In this document: in pieces, positions 55,181 through 64,000 of the stretch
How positions within the stretch are numbered: the first letter of the stretch is position 1
Layout of the letters: every line of letters begins with the position of its first letter
Assembly: GCF_038719015.1 (NCBI RefSeq)
Contig: NZ_CP152276.1
Coordinates: 4,543,501-4,607,500, forward strand
Source of the DNA: Nguyenibacter vanlangensis
GTDB taxonomy: Bacteria; Pseudomonadota; Alphaproteobacteria; Acetobacterales; Acetobacteraceae
Reading direction: 5' to 3'
Length of the DNA stretch: 64,000 nt
Made by a program: the position numbers and the translations under genes
Notes under the pieces: model-generated
Told to the model about the DNA's origin: nothing
The model's database searches: none
What the model saw: the letters and a program-made list of their open reading frames with translations, nothing else

Positions 55181-56327
55181 GGCCGCTGACTCCTTCCACC
55201 GGCCAGTCCCATTGATAGATCCGGTCGTCGTCCATCACCGCGCCGTCGGGCACGCGCAGGCGGCCGGCGGCGTCGCGGATCGGGCCGCGAAACGGGTTGT
55301 ACCCGGCCAGGATGCGCTCGCGCATCGCATCGGCCCGGGCCGCGATGTCGGGCGGGACGGTGCGGCCCCAGGAATCGCGGTCCACGCCGTGGCCGAGGGT
55401 GAGGAAATGCGGCTGGGCCTGCCAGGTGCCGGCCAGGCGGGCGGCGACCTGCCGGACGTAATAGGCGCGGAAATCGAGCACGACCGAGCTGACATAGGCG
55501 TCGGGGCCGTATTGGCGCATGTCGGTGTTCCACATCGCGGCCTTGATGCCGCGCTGCTGGGCGACGCGGAGATAGCCCGGTTCGTCCATGATGCCGCACA
55601 GGAAGTCGCAGCCGTTTTCGGCCAGCGCGGTGCCGGCCTGCGTGGCGGCCTGCGGGTCGAACCAGGCATTGATCGAGATGGCCTGGAGCGTCGCCGCCGG
55701 ATTGACCGAGCGCGCGCCCAGCAGGACCGCGTTGGCCCCGGCATAGACCGAAGGAATCGGGAACGAGCCGACGAAGCCGATCTTGTTCGTGCGGGTCATC
55801 AGGCCGGCGGCGATGCCGATGACGTAGCTGGCATACCAGTGGGTGATGTAATACCAGCCCAGATTGCCCGAGACGCCGTGTCCGTCGCATTCCATGAAGG
55901 CGACGTCGGGCGCGCGGTCGGACACGTCGCGGATGAAGTCGCCGTAATTGGAGGTGGCGATGACCATCTGCGCGCCCTCGGCCACGAACTGGCGAAAGAT
56001 GCGCGTGGCGTCGGCGGAATAGGGGATGCTTTCGACATAGACGGTGCGCAGGCGCGGAAAGGCCTGGCGCACGGCGCGCACGCCGCGGTCATGCGCCGTG
56101 GTCCAGCCGCCGTCGGTGACGGGACCGGTATGCCCGAAGGCGACCAGGGCATCCGATTCGGCGATCGGTGCCAGCCGGCGCGGCTGGGCCCTGAGCGATC
56201 CGGCCATCGGCGATTGGGCCAGAAGCGGCGGCGGGCGGAGCAGGGCGCCCCCTGCCGTGCCGGCCGCGAGGCCGAGAACCTGTCGCCGCGATGTGAGAAG
56301 CCGCCCCCGCGGCCTGTACATGGTCAT
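55173..56327 (-). CDS. BMP family substrate-binding protein, Tat-exported
   Basis: 384-residue periplasmic binding protein of the basic membrane protein (PnrA/Med) family, which usually bind nucleosides or purines. The N-terminus TSRRQVLGLAAGTAGGALL is a twin-arginine signal, so it may be exported folded. Domain marks: FGHTGPVTDGGWTTAHDRGVRAVRQAFP, IATSNYGDFIRDVSDRAPDVAFMECDGHGVSGNLGWYYITHWYASYVIGIAAGLMTRTNKIGFVGSFPIPSVYAGANAVLLGARSVNP. Gene order BMP, ATPase, two permeases is canonical. It is 96 bp after the isochorismatase-family gene. Confidence 0.9.
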   Translation of the reverse strand: MTMYRPRGRLLTSRRQVLGLAAGTAGGALLRPPPLLAQSPMAGSLRAQPRRLAPIAESDALVAFGHTGPVTDGGWTTAHDRGVRAVRQAFPRLRTVYVESIPYSADATRIFRQFVAEGAQMVIATSNYGDFIRDVSDRAPDVAFMECDGHGVSGNLGWYYITHWYASYVIGIAAGLMTRTNKIGFVGSFPIPSVYAGANAVLLGARSVNPAATLQAISINAWFDPQAATQAGTALAENGCDFLCGIMDEPGYLRVAQQRGIKAAMWNTDMRQYGPDAYVSSVVLDFRAYYVRQVAARLAGTWQAQPHFLTLGHGVDRDSWGRTVPPDIAARADAMRERILAGYNPFRGPIRDAAGRLRVPDGAVMDDDRIYQWDWPVEGVSGLD

Positions 56328-56423
56328 ACCCGACCCGGAACGGTCATCGGTCCGTCATCCCCCAAATTATCTGTTCGGGCCGGTCCCACCCGGCGCCGAA
56401 CACCCCCGGTTGCGCGATCGCCC

Positions 56424-57029
56424 CTATGCCGTGCCGGCGAGGTCGGCGGAGCGGACGCGGACGATGCCGTGCCGTTCGAGAGCCTGCCACGTGGCGGCGG
56501 GGTCGGGTGCGATCCCACGGCAGGCATCTTCGACCACGAACGTTTCAAAACCAAGGGTCTTCGCGTCGATCGCGGTGAAGGCGACGCAATAATCCAGTGC
56601 CAGGCCGGTGATGAAGACGCGGGTGACACCCAGGCCGCGCAGCCAGAATTCCAGCCCGGTGCGGGTGGTGCGGTCATTGTCGAGAAAGGCGGAATAGCTG
56701 TCGATGTCGAGGGCGCGGCCCTTGCGGATCACCATGCCGACTCGGGTCTGGTCCAGTGCGGGGGCGAGTTCGGCGCCGTGCGTGCCGGCCACGCAGTGAT
56801 CGGGCCAGGTGCCGTGCGGGGCGTGGGGGCCGTGGGTGCTGGCGAAGGAGGCGTGGCCGTGCGGGTGCCAGTCCTGGCTGGCGGCCTGCTGGCCGAAAGG
56901 CAGGCGGGTGAGATGGTTGATGACCGGGATGACCGCGTCGCCGCGGGGGACGACGAGCGCGCCGCCCGGCAGGAAATCGTTCTGCACGTCGATGACCAGC
57001 AGGGCGTCATGGGCGGTGATGGGGATCAT
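56424..57029 (-). CDS. isochorismatase/nicotinamidase family hydrolase
   Basis: 201-residue cysteine hydrolase most like nicotinamidase PncA. Catalytic Asp14 (VIDVQNDFLPGGAL), Lys103 (RKGRALDIDSYSAF) and Cys148 (ALDYCVAFTA); metal ligands probably Asp53, His55 (QDWHPHGHASF) and His72. PncA would turn nicotinamide into nicotinate for NAD recycling. It is the first gene of the importer/oxygenase operon, so its real amide substrate might instead be a purine-degradation product; this is inference. Confidence 0.85.
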   Translation of the reverse strand: MIPITAHDALLVIDVQNDFLPGGALVVPRGDAVIPVINHLTRLPFGQQAASQDWHPHGHASFASTHGPHAPHGTWPDHCVAGTHGAELAPALDQTRVGMVIRKGRALDIDSYSAFLDNDRTTRTGLEFWLRGLGVTRVFITGLALDYCVAFTAIDAKTLGFETFVVEDACRGIAPDPAATWQALERHGIVRVRSADLAGTA

Positions 57030-57132
57030 GGGGCTGGGACCTGTTCGGGGAAAGGGACGATTCGGTACAGGGATGGCACGGTTCGGCGGGGCAGGCTATC
57101 GGAGATGGCGTGAGTTTGGGGCGGGGACCCGG
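57030..57132. promoter_or_regulatory. divergent control region of the putative demethylase locus
   Basis: 103 bp between the start of the isochorismatase-family gene and the acylphosphatase-like gene. Both putative operons start here. It contains runs such as CGGTACAGGGATGGCACGGTTCGG; no clear palindrome was seen. Confidence 0.4.
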
Positions 57133-57405
57133 ATGGCCCGGCGGGAACGGATGCGAATGGTGCTGGCGGGATGCGCGCAGGACGCGGCGATGATGCGCTT
57201 TGCCCGCGAGCGGGCGGCGCTGCTGTCGGTCACGTGCGTGGTGCATGAGGCCGTGCCGGAGCGGCTGGTGCTGGAGGTCAGCGGACCCGAGGCCCTGGTG
57301 GGCGCGTTCGAGATGGCGTGCCGGCTGGGGCCGCCGGGTTGCCTGGCGCCGGATATTCTGTGCGAGAGCGAGTGGGGCGAGAGCGAGTGGGAGGACGAGG
57401 CATGA
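57133..57405 (+). CDS. degenerate acylphosphatase-like protein, 90 aa
   Basis: The sequence RMVLAGCAQDAAMMRFARERAALLSVTCVVHEAVPERLVLEVSGPEALVGAFEMACRLGPPGCLAPDI follows the acylphosphatase pattern (G-x-VQGVGFR..., GWVRN..., VEG, F...L..GPP). The catalytic Arg aligns (MMRF), but the VQGVG loop is changed and the catalytic Asn (in GWVRN) is replaced by His. It is therefore probably not an active acylphosphatase. The stop overlaps the Rieske gene start by ATGA, so it belongs to that operon; a structural or chaperone role is possible. ATG 57151 is an alternative start. Confidence 0.55.
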   Translation: MARRERMRMVLAGCAQDAAMMRFARERAALLSVTCVVHEAVPERLVLEVSGPEALVGAFEMACRLGPPGCLAPDILCESEWGESEWEDEA

Positions 57406-58067
57406 CGGCCGATCCGGGGGATGGGTGGCATGCGCTGATGCTGGCGATGGACCTGGAGCCGGGCAGCGTCGCGGGATGCGTGCTGCGCGGGCGCGAACTG
57501 GCGGTGTGGCGCGATGCGCGGGGCGTGGCGCATGTCTGGGATGATCGCTGCCCGCACCGGGGCATGCGGCTGAGCCTGGGATTCCTGCGCGAGGGGACGC
57601 TGGCCTGCCTGTATCATGGCTGGCGTTTCGGTCCCGACGGGCGGTGTGCGCATATTCCGGCCCATCCGGAGCTGTCGCCGCCGGCCACGATCCGGGCTGC
57701 GCCATGGGCCGCCGTCGAGCGGCACGGGCTGATCTGGGCGCGGCCGGTGGCCGAGGGGGCGGAGGTGCCGGGCGTGGAAATCGGGGCGGACGGACATGTC
57801 TGGACCGGGGCCTGGACCGGGGTGCGGTCGTTGCGGGTGGGTGCGCCCGCCGAGCGGGTGGCGGGGGTGATCGGCCTGGCGGCGGGCCGGCTGGCCGGCG
57901 TGCTGGACCGGGACGTGCATGGCGCGGTGCTGGCGGCGATCCTGCCGGTGGACGGGGATGCGTGCATGCTGCATGTGCTGGCCGGCAGCATGGCCGGGGC
58001 CGCGCGGCTGCATGCGCTGGCCGACTGGGCGCGGGATATGCGCGGATGCGCGGAGGAGGCGGCATGA
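57402..58067 (+). CDS. stand-alone Rieske [2Fe-2S] protein
   Basis: 221 residues. The Rieske domain, residues about 8-110, has both ligand pairs of the oxygenase type: Cys50 and His52 in DRCPHRGMRLSLG, and Cys69 and His72 in LACLYHGWRFGPDG. The rest is a Gly/Ala/Val-rich tail with no catalytic iron site and no flavin or plant-type ferredoxin domain. It can supply the cluster missing from the NdmC-like protein, as the N-terminal Rieske domain of NdmD does in Pseudomonas. Overlaps genes on both sides by 4 bp. Confidence 0.85.
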   Translation: MTADPGDGWHALMLAMDLEPGSVAGCVLRGRELAVWRDARGVAHVWDDRCPHRGMRLSLGFLREGTLACLYHGWRFGPDGRCAHIPAHPELSPPATIRAAPWAAVERHGLIWARPVAEGAEVPGVEIGADGHVWTGAWTGVRSLRVGAPAERVAGVIGLAAGRLAGVLDRDVHGAVLAAILPVDGDACMLHVLAGSMAGAARLHALADWARDMRGCAEEAA

Positions 58068-58717
58068 CGGCGCCGATGGCGCAGGAATTGGTCCTGCATG
58101 ACGATGAGCTGGACGAGGGGTGCTATCGGGTGCGGCTGCTGCTGTCGCTGCTGGGGCTGACGGCGCGGATCGTCGCGGTGGACGTGGTGCCGGGCGGCCA
58201 GCAGGATTCGCCGGGATTCCGCGCCATCAGCCCGGCGGGCGTGCTGCCGGTACTGCGCATCGCGGGGCAGGATGTCTGCGGGGCGCAGGCCGCGCTGCTG
58301 GTGCTGGCTTATGGCCGGGCAGGGTGGTGGCCGGACGACGGGGCGTCCTTCGCGCAGGTGGCGCACTGGCTGGATTTCGCGGCCGGGCCGCTGCGCGCGG
58401 CGATCGCGGCGCGGCGGGCGGCTTTGTTCGGTGACGGGGGTGATGTGGCGGGGCTGTGCCGGGCGGGGGTGGCGGCGCTGCGGATCATGGAGGACCATAT
58501 GGCGCGGCGGCGGCTGGACGGGGCGACATGGTTCGTGGGCGATGCGCCCGGCATCGTGGATGTGATGCTGTTTCCGTCCTTTGCGCTGAGCCGCGACTGG
58601 GTAAGCCACGATCGGGGCGCGGGGCATGAATTCCATCCGGCGCTGCGGCGCTGGGCGCGGGCGGTGCGGGAGCTGCCCGGCTTTGTCACCATGCCGGGCA
58701 TTCCGGACTATAATTAA
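58064..58717 (+). CDS. glutathione S-transferase-like protein, NdmE-like
   Basis: 217 residues. N-terminal thioredoxin-like fold (LVLHDDELDEGCYRVRLLLSLLGL...DVVPGGQQDSPGFRAISPAGVLPVLRI with the cis-Pro segment GVLPVL), then an all-helical domain ending FALSRDWVSHDRGAGHEFHPALRRWARAVRELPGFVTMPGIPDY. This resembles GSTs; in the NdmCDE complex NdmE is a GST-like protein with a mostly structural role. GGAGGAGG precedes ATG 58064 by 5 bp. Last gene of its operon; converges on the CorC-type gene. Confidence 0.8.
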   Translation: MTAPMAQELVLHDDELDEGCYRVRLLLSLLGLTARIVAVDVVPGGQQDSPGFRAISPAGVLPVLRIAGQDVCGAQAALLVLAYGRAGWWPDDGASFAQVAHWLDFAAGPLRAAIAARRAALFGDGGDVAGLCRAGVAALRIMEDHMARRRLDGATWFVGDAPGIVDVMLFPSFALSRDWVSHDRGAGHEFHPALRRWARAVRELPGFVTMPGIPDYN

Positions 58718-58739
58718 AAGTCCGCATAATTCCGCGTGA

Positions 58740-60083
58740 TTAAGTGTCAGTTGCGGGTCGCTGGTCGGTTTCCGGGCGGCGGGGGCGGCGGGTGACGAGG
58801 AGCTGGTTGATGCGGAAGCCTTCGACATCGACCACCTCGAAGAGGAAATGCGCGGCCTCGACCCGGTCGGCCTTGCGGGCCATGCGGCGCAGGCGGTGCA
58901 TGACGAGGCCGCCGATCGTATCGAAATTATGGCTGTCGGGCAGCGCGGGGATGCCGAGCTCGCGGATCACGTCGCCGATGGGGGCGGCGCCGTCGATCAG
59001 CCAGGAATTCTCGTCGCGGCGGACGATGGCCTGTTCCTCGAACGGGTTGGCCAGCCCGTCCATCAGCGCGCCCATGATGTCCTTGAAGGTGATCAGCCCG
59101 ACCACCAGCCCGTATTCGTTGACGATCAGGGCGAAGCCCGCCCCATGGGTGTCGAACTGGGCCAGCGTGTCCCAGAGATTGAGCGTGTCGGGCAGGGACA
59201 GCACGTCGCGCCGCATGCGGTAGATCTGTCCCGGGGCGGCTTCGGCGGCGGGCGGTTCCTCGACCACCGCGGCGAGCACGTCCTCGGCGCGGATCGAGCC
59301 GATGACGTTGTCCAGCCCGCCGTCGCAGAGCGGGTAGCGGGAATAGGGCTTGGCGCGGACCTTGTCGCGCTGGCTTTCGGCGCTTTCCTGCACGTCGAGG
59401 AAGACGATCTCGTCCCGTGGGGTCATGGCCGAGGTGACGGAGCGGTCCTGCAGGCCCAGCACGTTCTGGATCATCTGGTGTTCCTGCTCGAGCAGGACGC
59501 CCGAGGCGGTGCCGGCGGCCAGGATCGCGCGCAGATCCTCGGGCGTGACCGGTTCGACTGTCGAGGCGGCCGGGATTTTCAGCGCGCGCAGGATGAAATC
59601 GGCGATTTTCGAGAAGATCCAGACGAAGGGATAGAACAGCCGCAGCGCGAGTGCCGGGAACCAGCCGATGGCCAGCGCCACGCGGTCGGGCGCGTTCATG
59701 GCGATGCGCTTGGGCAGCAGGTCGGCGAACAGGACGAACAGGCCGGTGACCAGCAGGAAGGACGCGGTGGAGGCGACATGGTCGGCCAGCGCGGCCCGCA
59801 TGCCGGCCGCGCCCAGGATTTGCGCCAGCGGCGGGGTGATGAGTTCGCTGCTGATGACGCCGCCCAGCACGCCCACCGCGTTGAGGCAGATCTGGAGCAC
59901 GGTGATGACCTGGCCGCTGTTGCGGCGCAGGCGGAGGAAATTGGCGGCCCTGGTGTCGCCGGCCTCGGCCCGGGTGCGCAGCCGGACCTCGCGCGCCGCG
60001 GCGAAGGAGATTTCGGACAGCGAGATCAGGATGCTGACCGCGATGAGCAGGATGATGGCAAGCAGGCCCGCGAGCAGGATCAT
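58740..60083 (-). CDS. CNNM/CorC-TlyC (hemolysin-related) transporter family protein
   Basis: 447 residues. N-terminal DUF21 membrane domain with 4 helices (MILLAGLLAIILLIAVSILISLSEISFAAAREVRLRTRAEAGD...), a pair of CBS domains (VTSAMTPRDEIVFLDVQ..., LPDTLNLWDTLAQFDTHGAGFALIVNEYGLVVGLITFKDIMGALMDG) and the C-terminal CorC_HlyC domain (RRDENSWLIDGAAPIGDVIRELG...FDTIGGLVMHRLRRM). Such proteins act in Mg2+/Co2+ efflux; haemolysis is a historical label. ATG 60083 starts the first helix. Confidence 0.9.
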   Translation of the reverse strand: MILLAGLLAIILLIAVSILISLSEISFAAAREVRLRTRAEAGDTRAANFLRLRRNSGQVITVLQICLNAVGVLGGVISSELITPPLAQILGAAGMRAALADHVASTASFLLVTGLFVLFADLLPKRIAMNAPDRVALAIGWFPALALRLFYPFVWIFSKIADFILRALKIPAASTVEPVTPEDLRAILAAGTASGVLLEQEHQMIQNVLGLQDRSVTSAMTPRDEIVFLDVQESAESQRDKVRAKPYSRYPLCDGGLDNVIGSIRAEDVLAAVVEEPPAAEAAPGQIYRMRRDVLSLPDTLNLWDTLAQFDTHGAGFALIVNEYGLVVGLITFKDIMGALMDGLANPFEEQAIVRRDENSWLIDGAAPIGDVIRELGIPALPDSHNFDTIGGLVMHRLRRMARKADRVEAAHFLFEVVDVEGFRINQLLVTRRPRRPETDQRPATDT

Positions 60084-60227
60084 GGCCGTGCCTTTCGCGT
60101 GGGAGCCGGCGACCGGGTGTGACGGCATGCTCCGCGGTCGGCGGCGGGCCGGGACGGATGGAGGGGACGGCGTGTCCCGGCGGCGGGTTTTTTCATTGCG
60201 CGCAGGATAGCGCAGAATGCCGCCGTG

Positions 60228-60269
60228 GGGCCAGAAGGGGGGCGGGCCAGAAGGAGACGGGCCAGAAGG
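60228..60269. repeat. three copies of GGGCCAGAAGG
   Basis: 11-bp units at 60228-60238, 60244-60254 and 60259-60269 in the gap between ligA and the CorC-type gene, spaced 15-16 bp. Confidence 0.7.
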
Positions 60270-60282
60270 GGGCGGCCGCGGA

Positions 60283-64000
<3,718 letters not shown>

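Noticed and set aside
58740..60083. Haemolysin or virulence factor
   Set aside because: DUF21-CBS-CorC proteins are metal transport-related; the haemolysin name is historical.

Overview
The window looks like chromosomal DNA of a high-GC alphaproteobacterium, most likely an acetic acid bacterium (Acetobacteraceae, Gluconacetobacter-like). Supporting this are the ubiA-rsmE-gshA order, an MbfA-type ferritin/VIT protein, the DUF2849-cysI-DUF934 sulfite reductase arrangement, a MetX/MetW methionine pair, a KirBac-type channel and an NDUFS4-like complex I subunit. Genus and species are inference. No rRNA and no CRISPR array were seen.

Layout. 1-12.2 kb, moderate GC: a cut-off sugar transporter, a dienelactone-hydrolase-like enzyme, a DHA2-type exporter, a methyltransferase overlapping ubiA, then rsmE, gshA, mbfA, a LolA-like gene, rsmI and a divergent LpoA-like lipoprotein. 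An intact IS1595-type insertion sequence with an 8-bp target duplication sits at 12.39-13.42 kb. From about 14 kb GC rises sharply. On the minus strand a sulfate assimilation series (cysH, cysD, cysNC, DUF2849, cysI, DUF934) runs into lipid A/Kdo genes (acyltransferase-WaaA fusion, lpxK, lpxL). A MITE-like palindromic element lies upstream of cysH. Then come usp, pdxH, fabI, aroC, transketolase, osmC, metX-metW, a BadF/NagK-type kinase, a DEAD-box helicase and small genes.

36.5-44.7 kb is a lower-GC accessory island: TetR/SDR pair, serine hydrolase, DUF930 protein, secreted hydrolase, about 1 kb without genes, a MazE/MazF pair and a large serine recombinase that reads into the 3' end of tRNA-Ser(UGA). 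It is followed by tRNA-Arg, the NDUFS4-like gene, tRNA-Pro, a gpt-type phosphoribosyltransferase, a CsaA-like protein, an MFS exporter, a KirBac channel and tRNA-Asn.

The most interesting locus is 49.5-58.7 kb. A minus-strand operon carries a nicotinamidase-type hydrolase, a Tat-exported BMP-family binding protein, a double ABC ATPase, two permeases (a nucleoside/purine-type importer) and a Rieske-oxygenase-like subunit that has lost its Rieske cluster but kept its mononuclear iron site. Divergently, three overlapping genes encode a degenerate acylphosphatase-like protein, a stand-alone Rieske protein and a GST-like protein. The parts match the Pseudomonas NdmC/NdmD/NdmE methylxanthine N7-demethylase, with the Rieske domain split from its reductase. 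I infer uptake and N-demethylation of a methylated purine (7-methylxanthine or 7-methylguanine are candidates). The window ends with a CorC/TlyC-type membrane protein, ligA and a cut-off recN.
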